In this document: in pieces, positions 18,990-28,811 of the stretch
Layout of the letters: each line of letters begins with the position of its first letter
How positions within the stretch are numbered: the first letter of the stretch is position 1
Position numbers and translations under genes: made by a program
NCBI RefSeq assembly: GCF_003991975.1
Contig: NZ_CP029822.1
Coordinates: 3,063,648 to 3,127,647 of the forward strand
Length of the DNA: 64,000 nucleotides
DNA from: Entomomonas moraniae
GTDB lineage: Bacteria > Pseudomonadota > Gammaproteobacteria > Pseudomonadales > Pseudomonadaceae
Reading direction: 5' to 3'
Notes under the pieces: generated by a model
Seen by the model: the letters and a program-made list of their open reading frames with translations, nothing else
What the model was told of the DNA's origin: nothing
The model's database searches: none

Positions 18990-21959
18990 TTATTTGGCAG
19001 AAATATCGAATAAGTCAGTTGAACCAGTTTTTACAAAGTTACCACTGCCTGTATCAACGAGAAAAGCATCTTTATCTTTTCCTTCGGGTAACGGCTTTTC
19101 TTTAGAGAGTAAACTGGGGTCAGATATGATAGTGCAGTACCGACCATCACAATAAGCAGTTACATCAGGTGGTAAAGCGGATATCCCGATACTGATATAA
19201 GCAGTTTTTAGTAATGACTTTCCTGTTGTTAAGTCATAATTATAAGTACGTTGTGTTCCCGTGCTTGGAACGCATGTTTTTTTATCGGTATTGAAGGGGA
19301 TAAATGTATTAAACACTAGACGATCAAAATTTGCATAGCCATCAGTGATTACCTTTTCACCTTCAGCTGAAAGTTTAATCATAAATCCGTTTGTCAAATC
19401 TCCTGATATCGATTGGCCGTCACTAGAGGCTATCCCAAGCATCTCTTCAGTAATTATTGTCTGGGTCGTAGAGTCTTTTGGGACCCGTAGGGAGTAGATC
19501 CTATCTTTTATTACCATATTTAGAGGATGGTTTCTAAAGCCTGAGCCAATATTAACGGATAATGTTTCTATACCATTAATTTTAGTTTCATAAACGGCAG
19601 GTGCTTGATAAAATTTACGTTCATCTGCTGCCGATGAACCTGCTAATTGAGCAATAACTTTACCTGTTATGCTCAATTGATTGGTGCTATTTGATTTTGC
19701 ATTATCAATACTTAGGCGCCAAACTTGTCCACCCATGTCACCAAAGATAATATCGGTAACTAGTTTGTCTTCACTGTCATCGGTTACTAAAGCAACAGCG
19801 CTAGGAATACTATAACTCATATTGCCTGTTAAATTTGAGTTAGAGGCTGACCAAATCAAATTACCTGTTTCAGCATTGACAATATAGAGATCATTTCCTT
19901 TCGCATTGGTACGGATGCTTTGTGTGTCTTCTTCTTGCGGAGACTTATCATAACCACCACCAAAAACTAAAACAGCTGTTACCTCTCCATTTATTTTCAT
20001 TTTGCCAAGCATAGGTGTAGACCATGTATAGCCTAATTTAGAAAAGCTGCCTTTTCCTCCCTCGATTTGCCAAGCAAGTTTAATAGCATTTCGAGAGGAA
20101 ATGTCAAGTGCATAAATATATGCCCCCCCTCTCCCTGATGCAATATAAGCATAGGCATGTTCACCATTATTAATGTAGTGATCATTATTTTTATCATGGT
20201 GGTAAATTACGGGTTTGCCATCTAAGCCGTAATAACGTGGTTTTTTAAAAGAGACAACTTCACGGCGCTGTAGCTTTTGAATAAGAGGAAGCATTTCTTC
20301 GGGCATGTACTCATAGATTGCTTCTCCAGTATTGATATTATAACCTCGAATAAAACCATCATTACTGGCCAGTAATGCCACTTGGTCTAACTGGAGGCAG
20401 TTAATGACATCGCTTTTACCTGATGTATCAGGGGTAATACAGTCATAGGTTGCGAGTGAGATTCTTCCTCGAGCGGCATCCCCCATTTTTTTATCGGCAA
20501 CAGTTAACGCATTACTATCTGTGTTATAAGTATATCCACGGATAAAGTTTAAAAGTGCATTTTTTTCAGTGAGATCATTCACCCCTAAATCAATACTGGC
20601 GGTAGGGTTAGCTTTTAAATCAACTATTTCTGTTTTATTTTGGACCGTAAAAATTTTACGATCCGCAGGGCTTTTTAACTGCTCAAGCACGCCCCCCGAC
20701 ATTACTTTGCCACCGTCACTCTCAGACCAGAAACTTGATGCCGTATTATAAAAAGTACCATCTGGACTCATCGCAGAAGTTCCTTTTTTATCAACAAGTA
20801 CCGCACGCTGACCTTTCTTAGTACTATTGAATAGGGTGGTTTCAACATACTCTATTTTAAAACGCTTCATATTGCCGGGCCAATAGTTATAGGCATCAGA
20901 GGCATAAAGAGAGTAGAAAACTTCTGTTCTTTGCTCGTAACGCGCTTGCTCCCCTACAGTGACTGTTCCACTTGCAGAAGGGCTATCGGCAGCCCTAACG
21001 TCACTGATGATTTCTCTAAAGGCTTTGACTAGCGTTTCATCACTATTGGCTTCAAAAGATTTTCCCCCACCATATTTAGCTAAATCCGTTAGAAAGTTTT
21101 GTGCATTTTTTCCATCAGAACGATCGGGTTGAGTACCGTTTTGATTTCTGAGGGCAAATCCAATGGTATGTGTTCTGATATAGTTATCACCCTCAAGCTT
21201 AGGCGCCTGATCTGTTCTTGACATCCATGAGGTCAATGCACGTCCACAGGTTTCATTAGAGTAGTTGCTGCTACTTTGTCCTAGGGTGCGGTCTAATGTT
21301 CTTACTAAGCTACCATCGGTATTTACTTGAGTAACAACACTGCAGTTACTAGCTGACCCTGCACCTATGTAACTTGCAACTTGACTACCATAGTTATTCC
21401 CTTCGGGCTTTCCATCCGTCATTAAAATGATATGGCTGAGTTGACAACCTTCGAGTATAGGGCTACTCCCTAGTTTAGTTGCGTGATAAGGGCCTTTAGA
21501 TCCAGTGTTAGGGCTTATATATTGCCCAACGTCATAAAGTGCTTGTACAGTAGGTGTTCCACCTGCAGCTTTAAGGTCTTGAGCTTTATTCCTAAGTGTT
21601 TGGCGTTGATTTCCATTATCTATATCCGCAACAGGTACCACCGTACTTATACCTTGTGAACCTGAGAATTTAACTATGCCTGCTCTAATCCCTGTCGTTG
21701 CAGATTCATCAGCCAATACTTTATCTAGAGAAGATTTTAAAATATCCATGCGACTTGAGACGCCCTTTGGAGGAGTTTTTTTGTTGTCGGCGTAAGGGTA
21801 CCAAGCCATTGATCCGGATACGTCAAGTAGAAAAATAACATTGGGTTTGGCGGGGGCGAGTTTGTCATTAAAGAAAATTTCACCATCGTCGGCAGAGCAA
21901 GAATATGAGTAGCTGGTTAGAAGAGAGGAAAGCGCAATAAGATTAATTGTTTTTTTCAT
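18990..21959 (-). CDS. pilY1: PilY1-like type IV pilus tip adhesin/biogenesis factor
   Basis: The start chosen is ATG at 21959, giving 989 residues beginning MKKTINLIALSSLL, a clear signal peptide. An in-frame ATG at 22058 would put 33 extra residues before the signal. Mature residues 35-330 form a von Willebrand A-like domain with the MIDAS motif DVSGSM and a second MTDGKPEG segment. The C-terminal half is the PilY1 beta-propeller, with repeated strands such as ASGRGGAYIYALD and VFGGGYDKS, and an Asp/Asn-rich stretch (HDKNNDHYIN) where PilY1 proteins bind calcium. In Pseudomonas pilY1 sits in a minor pilin operon (fimU-pilVWX-Y1-E); here no pilin gene is adjacent. Role inferred: surface or pilus-tip adhesion and pilus dynamics. 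Some cysteine-containing segments may form disulfides. Confidence 0.85.
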   Translation of the reverse strand: MKKTINLIALSSLLTSYSYSCSADDGEIFFNDKLAPAKPNVIFLLDVSGSMAWYPYADNKKTPPKGVSSRMDILKSSLDKVLADESATTGIRAGIVKFSGSQGISTVVPVADIDNGNQRQTLRNKAQDLKAAGGTPTVQALYDVGQYISPNTGSKGPYHATKLGSSPILEGCQLSHIILMTDGKPEGNNYGSQVASYIGAGSASNCSVVTQVNTDGSLVRTLDRTLGQSSSNYSNETCGRALTSWMSRTDQAPKLEGDNYIRTHTIGFALRNQNGTQPDRSDGKNAQNFLTDLAKYGGGKSFEANSDETLVKAFREIISDVRAADSPSASGTVTVGEQARYEQRTEVFYSLYASDAYNYWPGNMKRFKIEYVETTLFNSTKKGQRAVLVDKKGTSAMSPDGTFYNTASSFWSESDGGKVMSGGVLEQLKSPADRKIFTVQNKTEIVDLKANPTASIDLGVNDLTEKNALLNFIRGYTYNTDSNALTVADKKMGDAARGRISLATYDCITPDTSGKSDVINCLQLDQVALLASNDGFIRGYNINTGEAIYEYMPEEMLPLIQKLQRREVVSFKKPRYYGLDGKPVIYHHDKNNDHYINNGEHAYAYIASGRGGAYIYALDISSRNAIKLAWQIEGGKGSFSKLGYTWSTPMLGKMKINGEVTAVLVFGGGYDKSPQEEDTQSIRTNAKGNDLYIVNAETGNLIWSASNSNLTGNMSYSIPSAVALVTDDSEDKLVTDIIFGDMGGQVWRLSIDNAKSNSTNQLSITGKVIAQLAGSSAADERKFYQAPAVYETKINGIETLSVNIGSGFRNHPLNMVIKDRIYSLRVPKDSTTQTIITEEMLGIASSDGQSISGDLTNGFMIKLSAEGEKVITDGYANFDRLVFNTFIPFNTDKKTCVPSTGTQRTYNYDLTTGKSLLKTAYISIGISALPPDVTAYCDGRYCTIISDPSLLSKEKPLPEGKDKDAFLVDTGSGNFVKTGSTDLFDISAK

Positions 21960-22383
21960 AACGATCCATTGATATATGTTGTAATTTCCTATAAACCCAT
22001 CTAAAAATGCATGTTTATTAAATTTAAGTACGTAGCATACTGAAATTTTTTTTAACATTATTTGATGATAATACCATACTACTTTAGGAGTAAAAAATAA
22101 ACAAATGATTTGTACGGTATTTTAAAAGGCGATTGCAGAAGATATTCAAAGGGAGAGGTTGCGTATAACATTAAATATTTTCAAAAGTCATAACTTTTCA
22201 TGGATAAGTCTGTAATCCTGACGATAAAACAGTATATAATCGTAAATCTATAACTTTTTTAGGCAAAGTTATCGTTTTGAGTAATGCTATACTGTAAAAT
22301 GAGCGATAACGACGAACGGTTATTTGGATGATGATTCCCAGATAATACATGTATTAAAAATTTCAAGAGAAGCGAATAAGTTT
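21960..22383. other. Divergent intergenic region pilY1-like / aspS
   Basis: About 420 AT-rich bases with no convincing gene. It holds candidate promoters for aspS, a TATAAT at 22235-22240 and an extended -10 at 22285-22293. Between them lies an inverted repeat, ATAACTTT (22250-22257) / AAAGTTAT (22265-22272). No tRNA-like or riboswitch-like fold was recognised. Confidence 0.5.
22285..22293 (+). promoter_or_regulatory. Putative extended -10 promoter of aspS
   Basis: TGC followed by TATACT fits an extended -10 element (TGnTATAAT, one mismatch), about 90 bases before the aspS start. No good -35 is visible, which extended -10 promoters can tolerate. Pattern reading only. Confidence 0.35.
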
Positions 22384-24162
22384 ATGATGCGCAGTCACTA
22401 TTGCGGACAATTAAATAAAAGTTTAGACGGACAAGAAGTTACTCTTTGTGGATGGGTAAATCGCCGTCGTGACCATGGTGGAGTAATCTTCTTTGATGTC
22501 CGTGACAGAGAGGGATTAGCTCAAGTGGTGTTTGACCCTGAACGCCAAGAAACCTTTGCTAAGGCAGACCGCGTGCGTAGTGAGTATGTGGTTAAAGTCA
22601 CAGGTAAAGTGAGACCACGCCCAGAGGGTACGGTTAACCCTAATTTGGCTTCAGGTGAAATTGAAGTGGAAGGCATTGAGTTAGAAGTATTAAATGCCTC
22701 TGAAACACCACCGTTTGTTTTAGATGAGCATTCTGAGGTAAGCGAAGAAACACGTTTACGTTATCGTTTCTTAGATTTACGTCGCCCTGAAATGGCCAAT
22801 AAACTAAAATTACGTGCCCGTATTACTTCCAGTATTCGTCGCTATTTAGATGAGCATGGTTTCCTTGATATTGAAACTCCAATTTTAACACGTGCTACCC
22901 CTGAGGGCGCGCGTGATTACCTTGTGCCAAGCAGAACTTATCCAGGGCATTTCTTTGCTTTACCTCAATCTCCACAACTTTTTAAACAGTTATTGATGGT
23001 GGCGGGGTTTGATCGTTATTACCAAGTGGCTAAATGCTTCCGTGATGAAGATTTACGTGCTGATCGTCAGCCAGAGTTTACTCAAATTGATATTGAAACC
23101 AGCTTTTTAGATGAAAATGACATCATGTCGATCACTGAAAATATGGTACGTAAGCTTTTTAAAGAAGTATTAAATGTTGAGTTTGCTGACTTTCCACGCA
23201 TGACCTATGCTGAAGCAATGCGTCGTTATGGTTCTGATAAACCTGATTTACGTAATCCGCTTGAATTGGTTGATGTGGCTGACCAATTAAAAGATGTTGA
23301 GTTTAAAGTGTTTGCTGGCCCAGCAAACGATCCTAAAGCCCGTGTAACGGCATTACGTGTTCCAGGTGGTGCAAGTATGCCTCGTAGCCGTATTGATGAC
23401 TATACTAAGTTTGTAGGTATCTACGGTGCGAAAGGATTAGCTTATATTAAAGTGAATGAGCGTGCTAAAGGGGTAGAAGGTTTACAGTCTCCGATTGTAA
23501 AAAATATTCCATTAGAGAATCTCAACAACATTCTTGACCGCGTTGGTGCGGTGGATGGTGATATTGTATTCTTTGGTGCCGATACAGCTAAAATTGTTAG
23601 TGATGCGTTAGGCGCTTTACGTATTCGTTTAGGTTCAGATTTAGATCTATTAACTTGTAAGTGGACGCCAATGTGGGTGATTGATTTCCCTGCATTTGAA
23701 GAGAATAGTGAGGGTGGTGTTAGTGCATTGCATCATCCATTTACAGCACCTAGTTGCACACCTGCTGAGCTGAAAGCCAATCCATTAGCAGTCTTATCAC
23801 GTGCTTATGATATGGTGCTTAATGGTGTCGAATTAGGTGGTGGTTCAATTCGTATTCATAATAAAGAAATGCAACAGGCTGTATTTGATGTGTTAGGCAT
23901 TAATGAAGAAGAACAGCAAGAAAAATTCGGCTTCTTACTGGATGCGTTAAAATATGGTGCGCCTCCTCACGGTGGTTTAGCCTTTGGTTTAGACCGTTTA
24001 GTCATGCTGATGACTGATTCTAGCTCAATTCGTGAAGTGATTGCATTCCCTAAAACACAAAGTGCAGCAGATTTAATGACAGATGCTCCTGGGCTTGTTG
24101 ATACAAAAGCATTGCGTGAATTACATATTCGTTTACGTGAACAACCTAAAGCAGAAGAGTAA
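22384..24162 (+). CDS. aspS: Aspartyl-tRNA synthetase (probably non-discriminating Asp/Asx type)
   Basis: It charges tRNA-Asp with aspartate and has 592 residues from the ATG at 22384. The start [11 protein letters not shown] is the same as in Pseudomonas AspRS; an earlier in-frame ATG at 22324 adds unrelated residues. The N-terminal OB fold contains [12 protein letters not shown]. The class II catalytic core holds motif 2 ([18 protein letters not shown]) and motif 3 near the C-terminus ([12 protein letters not shown]). The GAD insertion lies in between. In Pseudomonas this enzyme also misacylates tRNA-Asn for GatCAB correction; the same is likely here but is not proved by sequence. It heads the plus-strand housekeeping block, and a strong hairpin separates it from yebC. 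Confidence 0.97.
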   Translation: MMRSHYCGQLNKSLDGQEVTLCGWVNRRRDHGGVIFFDVRDREGLAQVVFDPERQETFAKADRVRSEYVVKVTGKVRPRPEGTVNPNLASGEIEVEGIELEVLNASETPPFVLDEHSEVSEETRLRYRFLDLRRPEMANKLKLRARITSSIRRYLDEHGFLDIETPILTRATPEGARDYLVPSRTYPGHFFALPQSPQLFKQLLMVAGFDRYYQVAKCFRDEDLRADRQPEFTQIDIETSFLDENDIMSITENMVRKLFKEVLNVEFADFPRMTYAEAMRRYGSDKPDLRNPLELVDVADQLKDVEFKVFAGPANDPKARVTALRVPGGASMPRSRIDDYTKFVGIYGAKGLAYIKVNERAKGVEGLQSPIVKNIPLENLNNILDRVGAVDGDIVFFGADTAKIVSDALGALRIRLGSDLDLLTCKWTPMWVIDFPAFEENSEGGVSALHHPFTAPSCTPAELKANPLAVLSRAYDMVLNGVELGGGSIRIHNKEMQQAVFDVLGINEEEQQEKFGFLLDALKYGAPPHGGLAFGLDRLVMLMTDSSSIREVIAFPKTQSAADLMTDAPGLVDTKALRELHIRLREQPKAEE

Positions 24163-24176
24163 GTAATAAATAGTCG

Positions 24177-24200
24177 TTGTGGTACAAAGCTGTACCACAA
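24177..24200 (+). terminator. Perfect 10-bp hairpin between aspS and yebC
   Basis: TTGTGGTACA and TGTACCACAA pair perfectly around a 4-base loop (AAGC), 15 bases after the aspS stop. No T tract follows, so this may be a partial terminator, an mRNA processing or stability element, or an operator (the arms also form a DNA palindrome). Confidence 0.5.
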
Positions 24201-24235
24201 TAGTATCCATTAATAGATAAAGTACGGAGTTATGT

Positions 24236-24988
24236 ATGGCTGGACATTCCAAGTGGGCCAACATCAAGCACCGCAAAGGGCGTCAAGATGCTAAGCGCGG
24301 TAAAATATTTACTAAAGTAATTCGTGAGCTGACGGTAGCAGCAAGCCAAGGTGGAGGTATTCCTGCTGATAACCCTCGATTACGTTTAGCCGTAGATAAA
24401 GCGCTTGCCGTCAACATGACAAGAGATACGATTGATCGCGCTATTGCTAGAGGTGCAGGTACTAACGAAGCAGCTAATGTTGAAGAGTTAACCTACGAGG
24501 GTTATGGACCCAATGGTGTTGCTGTTTTTGTTGAGGCGATGACCGATAACCGTAATCGTACTGCGGCAGAAGTGCGTCACGCCTTTAGTAAGTCTGGTGG
24601 AAACTTAGGTACCGATGGTTCAGTTGCTTATCTCTTTGAGCGTAAAGGGCAAATTTCTTTTGAACCTGGTGTGGATGAAGAAGCATTATTGGATGTGGCA
24701 TTAGAAGCTGGCGCTGATGATGTCGTGACCAATGACGATGGTTCAGTGGATGTTTTTACAACATTCCAAGATTTTATTACAGTCAAAGAAGCACTTATTG
24801 CAGCTGGTTATAAGTCAGATAATGCAGAAATCACGATGATTGCTACCACAGAAGCTGATTTAACTGATGTAGAGTCTGCGCAAAAAATTATTAGGCTGAT
24901 TGATGCATTAGAAGATCTAGATGATGTACAAAACGTATACTCTAATGCCAATATTGCAGACGAAATTATGGAGCAGTTAGGCGACTAA
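24236..24988 (+). CDS. yebC: YebC/TACO1-family translation/transcription factor
   Basis: A 250-residue protein opening [23 protein letters not shown], the signature of the YebC family. The family helps ribosomes pass difficult proline-rich stretches, and some members act as DNA-binding regulators. The three-domain layout is kept: N-terminal helical part, then the acidic GDGSVAYLF and [19 protein letters not shown] segments. CGGAGTT lies just ahead of the ATG. In Pseudomonas yebC sits between aspS and ruvC, as here. The second tolA in this cluster encodes long Pro-Pro runs, so a YebC-type rescue factor nearby is notable but probably coincidental. Confidence 0.95.
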   Translation: MAGHSKWANIKHRKGRQDAKRGKIFTKVIRELTVAASQGGGIPADNPRLRLAVDKALAVNMTRDTIDRAIARGAGTNEAANVEELTYEGYGPNGVAVFVEAMTDNRNRTAAEVRHAFSKSGGNLGTDGSVAYLFERKGQISFEPGVDEEALLDVALEAGADDVVTNDDGSVDVFTTFQDFITVKEALIAAGYKSDNAEITMIATTEADLTDVESAQKIIRLIDALEDLDDVQNVYSNANIADEIMEQLGD

Positions 24989-25020
24989 CTGCTTTGATAG
25001 TCGTTTAGAGAGGTAGTGAC

Positions 25021-25551
25021 GTGACAATTGTTTTGGGCGTTGACCCTGGGTCGCGCATTACTGGTTTTGGTGTTGTAAGAGAAAATGGTCAGAAGTGTGA
25101 GTATATTGCTTCTGGCTGTATTCGAACGCCTGAGGCTAATTTGCCCGAAAAACTGCATACTATATTCCAGGGCCTTCAAGAAATTATTCAAACTTATCAA
25201 CCAACCACCATGGGCATAGAACAAGTGTTTATGGCAAAAAGTGCGGACTCTGCGCTTAAGCTTGGTCAGGCGCGCGGTGCAGCTATCGTGGCTGGGGCAA
25301 CTCAAGGGCTTGATATTTCTGAATACAGTGCGCGTCAAGTTAAAAAAACTGTAACAGGTTCAGGGGCTGCCGATAAAGAGCAAGTCATGCTGATGGTTAT
25401 GCACTTATTAAAACTTGAAAAGCGTCCGCAAGTGGATGCATCTGATGCATTGGCCATTGCTTTGTGTCATATTCACCACCGTCAAACACTGATTCCATTG
25501 GGCTTAGAGACCGCGAAAAGGCGACGAGGTCGATTAAGGCTTTCATTATGA
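25021..25551 (+). CDS. ruvC: Holliday junction resolvase RuvC
   Basis: The endonuclease of the RuvABC resolvasome, cutting Holliday junctions symmetrically. It has 176 residues and starts with GTG 25021 after AGAGAGG. Catalytic acidic residues are visible: Asp in VLGVDPGSR, Glu in GIEQVF, and the C-terminal pair in [13 protein letters not shown]. Length matches Pseudomonas RuvC. Its TGA stop overlaps the ATG of the following cysteine-rich gene by four bases, so that gene is translationally coupled to ruvC. Confidence 0.97.
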   Translation: MTIVLGVDPGSRITGFGVVRENGQKCEYIASGCIRTPEANLPEKLHTIFQGLQEIIQTYQPTTMGIEQVFMAKSADSALKLGQARGAAIVAGATQGLDISEYSARQVKKTVTGSGAADKEQVMLMVMHLLKLEKRPQVDASDALAIALCHIHHRQTLIPLGLETAKRRRGRLRLSL

Positions 25552-25944
25552 TTGGGGTAACTTTAACACAGGTATCAGCAAGTACATGCCCGTACTGCTA
25601 CAAATGTATCAATGCCGAGTTATTAAAAACAAGACTGTTTAGGCGCAATCAGTATCAATGTTCTAATTGTCTTAACATTGTGTACATTTGTGGTTCAAGT
25701 GATTGTAATAATTATGTGAAATCTGAGAAGAAAAGCAGTCGATTTTGTGCTCCGTGCTCTATGGGGCGATCTGATTGTGGCGGAACATATGATGTTGGTG
25801 GTGTTGACTCCTCTTCGAACTCAAGCGAATATATTGCCTGTAAGCAAAAAGCACCTGAGTGCATGGGGTCTGGTGATAGCATTAATGATGTCAGTAGTGA
25901 TTGTGGTGGTAGTGGTGATTAATTATACAAGAGGTGTCTTTTGA
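25548..25944 (+). pseudogene. Cysteine-rich zinc-ribbon/membrane-anchor gene split by a one-base frameshift, between ruvC and ruvA
   Basis: An ATG at 25548 overlaps the ruvC stop (ATGA). The reading runs to a stop at 25922 (124 residues) with Cys pairs at 14/17/20, 38/41, 48/53 and 67/70, a pattern of one or two zinc ribbons, then a Ser/Gly-rich tail. From about 25850 the +1 frame instead encodes HLSAWGLVIALMM and a Val-rich segment, a convincing transmembrane helix. That frame ends in a TGA overlapping the TTG start of ruvA (TTGA). Coupled overlaps at both ends but in different frames imply one ancestral 131-residue gene interrupted by one extra base. The best site is the A5 run at 25846-25850. 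It could be a true pseudogene, a sequencing error or programmed slippage. Family not recognised; most Pseudomonas genomes have ruvC and ruvA adjacent. Confidence 0.65.
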
Positions 25945-26552
25945 TAGGTCGTTTGCAAGGGCTATTGGCTGAAAAGCAGCCTCCCCATTTATTAATCGAT
26001 GTCAATGGTGTGGGTTACGCTGTTGAAGTGCCGATGAGTACCTACTATCAATTACCTAGTCTTGATGAAAGGGTGATATTACATATTCATCAAGTGGTGA
26101 GAGAAGATGCCCATCTATTGTATGGTTTTTACGAAAAGAAAGAGCGTGAATTATTTCGAGAACTTATTCGTTTAAATGGTGTAGGGCCAAAGCTTGCGCT
26201 TGCGCTGATGTCGACGTTGTCTGTTAATGAAATGATTGAAACAGTCCGTCAGCAAAATACAGCGGCATTAATCAAAGTGCCCGGTGTGGGTAAGAAAACA
26301 GCAGAGCGTTTACTTATTGAGTTAAGAGACCGCTTTAAAGCTTGGGAGGGAGGCACAGAGCCAACGACACCGCTTTCTGCTGAAGTAGCGATGACAAGTA
26401 CTGCAACAAGTGCGGAAATGGATGCTGTTAGTGCTTTGGTTGCTTTGGGGTATAAACCACAAGAAGCAAGCCGCGCAGTAGCTGCCGTGCAAAATAAAGA
26501 TGCGCTAAGTAGTGAAGAGCTTATTCGTCGAGCACTACAAGGTAAGGGCTAA
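25941..26552 (+). CDS. ruvA: Holliday junction branch migration protein RuvA
   Basis: It forms the tetrameric plate that binds four-way junctions and recruits RuvB. It has 203 residues. The start is TTG 25941, five bases after GAGGTG; the translation from there ([23 protein letters not shown]) aligns with Pseudomonas RuvA from residue 1, so the unusual start is well supported. The OB domain, two helix-hairpin-helix motifs ([10 protein letters not shown] and [13 protein letters not shown]) and the C-terminal RuvB-binding domain ([17 protein letters not shown]) are all present. Three bases separate it from ruvB. Confidence 0.96.
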   Translation: MIGRLQGLLAEKQPPHLLIDVNGVGYAVEVPMSTYYQLPSLDERVILHIHQVVREDAHLLYGFYEKKERELFRELIRLNGVGPKLALALMSTLSVNEMIETVRQQNTAALIKVPGVGKKTAERLLIELRDRFKAWEGGTEPTTPLSAEVAMTSTATSAEMDAVSALVALGYKPQEASRAVAAVQNKDALSSEELIRRALQGKG

Positions 26553-26554
26553 CG

Positions 26555-27598
26555 ATGATAGAAAGTGACCGTTTTTTAACCAGTAATGCACGCGATCGTG
26601 AAGAGCAACAGGACCGTGCAATTCGTCCTTTAACACTGGCTGACTATATCGGCCAAAAAGTGGTTAGAGAACAAATGGAGTTGTTCATTAAGGCGGCAAG
26701 GGCTCGGCAGGAGTCATTAGACCATACTTTGATCTTTGGCCCACCGGGTTTGGGTAAAACTACCTTAGCCAATATTATTGCCAATGAAATGGGTGTGTCT
26801 GTTAAAAGCACTTCTGGGCCTGTTTTAGAGAAAGCAGGTGATTTGGCGGCGCTGTTAACTAACTTAGAACCGGGCGATGTGCTATTTGTAGATGAAATTC
26901 ATCGCTTATCTCCTGTGGTGGAAGAAGTGCTTTATCCGGCCATGGAAGATTATCAACTGGACATTATGATTGGAGAGGGACCCGCTGCGCGCTCTATAAA
27001 GTTAGACTTGCCACCCTTTACATTGGTTGGAGCAACAACGCGTGCAGGCATGCTCACTAATCCACTCCGAGATCGTTTTGGTATTGTTCAGCGTCTAGAG
27101 TTTTATGAGGTGGCAGACTTAACGGTTATTGTCACCCGCTCTGCTAATATTTTAGGTATCCCGATTGAACCAGAAGGTGCACAGGAAATTGCTAAACGCT
27201 CAAGGGGGACACCACGTATTGCTAATCGGATTTTACGTCGTGTTCGTGATTATGCCGAAGTAAAAGGTCAGGGTGTTATCACCAAATATATGGCAGATCA
27301 AGCTCTCAATATGCTTGATGTAGATGCGAGCGGTTTCGATCATTTAGACAGACGCTTATTACTCACCATCATGGATAAGTTCGATGGCGGCCCTGTAGGG
27401 TTAGATAATTTAGCGGCGGCTATCAGTGAAGAGCGTAATACTATTGAAGATGTTTTAGAACCTTATCTAATTCAGCAAGGATTTATCATGCGTACTCCCA
27501 GAGGTCGTATGGTAACTCGACATGCTTATTTACATTTTGGTTTAAATATTCCAAAAAAAATGGCGGAATCCACTACCCCCGATTTATTTAATGAGTAA
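26555..27598 (+). CDS. ruvB: Holliday junction branch migration helicase RuvB
   Basis: The AAA+ motor of the RuvAB complex, 347 residues. Walker A is GPPGLGKTT, Walker B FVDEIH, sensor 1 GATTRAG, the arginine finger region NPLRDRFG, sensor 2 in RGTPRIANR, and the winged-helix domain follows at the C-terminus (RTPRGRMVT). The ATG is two bases after the ruvA stop, so the two are co-translated. Confidence 0.98.
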   Translation: MIESDRFLTSNARDREEQQDRAIRPLTLADYIGQKVVREQMELFIKAARARQESLDHTLIFGPPGLGKTTLANIIANEMGVSVKSTSGPVLEKAGDLAALLTNLEPGDVLFVDEIHRLSPVVEEVLYPAMEDYQLDIMIGEGPAARSIKLDLPPFTLVGATTRAGMLTNPLRDRFGIVQRLEFYEVADLTVIVTRSANILGIPIEPEGAQEIAKRSRGTPRIANRILRRVRDYAEVKGQGVITKYMADQALNMLDVDASGFDHLDRRLLLTIMDKFDGGPVGLDNLAAAISEERNTIEDVLEPYLIQQGFIMRTPRGRMVTRHAYLHFGLNIPKKMAESTTPDLFNE

Positions 27599-27651
27599 AA
27601 TAGTACAATAAAATAATCATTATTGATTAGCTAGGGTGTAAAGTTTAAACA

Positions 27652-28080
27652 ATGCAAAGCGACAATAAAAATCCAGTGTTTAGCCAGGTGTATCGTGTGT
27701 ACTATGAAGACACCGATGCTGGCGGTGTGATTTATCATAGCAATTATTTAAAGTTTATGGAGCGTGTGCGTACTGAATGGTTGCGTAGTTTTGGATATTC
27801 ACAACATGAGTTAGCAAAAGAGGGCTTATTATTTGTTGTGTATTCCATTGCTTTGCGTTATCTGGCACCGGGTCGTTTGGACGATGAGTTAATCGTTACT
27901 GCTACGGTTAAAGAAGCCAAAAGAGCAAGTTTTGTTTTTTTTCAACAAATTTATAAACAATGTGTGGATGGTGATAATGTACTGTTATGTGAGGGCGATG
28001 TGAGATTGTCTTTAATTGATGGTGTTCATTTTAAAAGTAAACCGTTGCCTGTTGGTTTTATAGATAAATTTTTAAGTTAA
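27652..28080 (+). CDS. ybgC: Acyl-CoA thioesterase YbgC (Tol-Pal associated)
   Basis: A small hot-dog-fold thioesterase of 142 residues, always first in the tol-pal cluster of gammaproteobacteria. The motif YYEDTDAGGVIYHSNYLKFMERVRTEW contains the catalytic Asp (DTDAGG) and the nearby Tyr/His. In E. coli YbgC binds acyl carrier protein and phospholipid enzymes, and is thought to link lipid metabolism to the envelope machine. It lies 24 bases upstream of tolQ. Confidence 0.94.
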   Translation: MQSDNKNPVFSQVYRVYYEDTDAGGVIYHSNYLKFMERVRTEWLRSFGYSQHELAKEGLLFVVYSIALRYLAPGRLDDELIVTATVKEAKRASFVFFQQIYKQCVDGDNVLLCEGDVRLSLIDGVHFKSKPLPVGFIDKFLS

Positions 28081-28104
28081 ATATATAACAGTAGGAGTTT
28101 TACC

Positions 28105-28797
28105 GTGCAGCCAGCCGTACATGACATGTCTTTATGGGGATTAGTTTCCCAAGCGACTTGGGTGGTGCAGTTAATTATGCTTGCATTATTCACGGCATCT
28201 TTAATTTCGTGGGTGATTATATTTCAACGCGGTAAAGTGATGCGTTCAGCCAAAAGAGGACTCGATGATTTTGAAGATCAGTTCTGGTCAGGTATGGATC
28301 TTTCTAAACTTTACCGACAAGTCACTAATGACCCTGATCCAGATTGTGGTGTTGAGCAAGTGTTTAAATCAGGGTTTAAAGAATTCTCGCGTCTAAGCCA
28401 ATTACCGGGTATGGAACCTGAAGCTATTACAGTAGGTACACAACGTGCTATGCGTGTAGCCATTGCGAGAGAAGAAGAAAAGTTGCAAAACCACCTGCCT
28501 TTCTTAGCAACGGTTGGTTCTACTAGCCCTTACGTAGGTTTATTTGGAACAGTCTGGGGGATCATGCACGCCTTTATGGGATTGGCCAATGTTCAACAGG
28601 CAACACTATCAACTGTAGCTCCAGGTATTGCAGAAGCACTCATTGCAACTGCCATCGGGTTATTTGCTGCTATTCCTGCTGTGATAGGTTACAACCGATT
28701 TACAGCAAGATCGGAAACATTGCTTAATCGCTATGAAACCTTTGCCGAAGAATTCCAAGCTATTTTACATCGCAAAGTTCACACATACAGTGAATAA
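28105..28797 (+). CDS. tolQ: TolQ, proton-channel subunit of the Tol-Pal system
   Basis: An inner-membrane protein of the TolQR proton-driven motor (MotA/ExbB family), 230 residues. The start is GTG 28105 with TAGGAG eight bases upstream, and the translation aligns with Pseudomonas TolQ from the N-terminus. Three transmembrane segments are visible near residues 15-37, 134-156 and 170-195. The conserved GTVWGIMHAF and the Thr/Pro-containing channel helices (SPYVGLFGTVWG, ALIATAIGLFAAIPAV) are intact. Confidence 0.96.
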   Translation: MQPAVHDMSLWGLVSQATWVVQLIMLALFTASLISWVIIFQRGKVMRSAKRGLDDFEDQFWSGMDLSKLYRQVTNDPDPDCGVEQVFKSGFKEFSRLSQLPGMEPEAITVGTQRAMRVAIAREEEKLQNHLPFLATVGSTSPYVGLFGTVWGIMHAFMGLANVQQATLSTVAPGIAEALIATAIGLFAAIPAVIGYNRFTARSETLLNRYETFAEEFQAILHRKVHTYSE

Positions 28798-28811
28798 AGA
28801 GGCTGATTAAG

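Noticed and set aside
21960-22058. N-terminal extension of the PilY1-like protein
   Set aside because: It would bury the clear signal peptide that starts at 21959.
24985-25338. Antisense 117-residue frame opposite ruvC
   Set aside because: No similarity to any family I know, and it covers the start region of a certain gene.
25747-25944. Independent 65-residue gene with a membrane helix between ruvC and ruvA
   Set aside because: It has no ribosome site and overlaps the zinc-ribbon frame; it is better explained as the displaced 3' end of that same gene.
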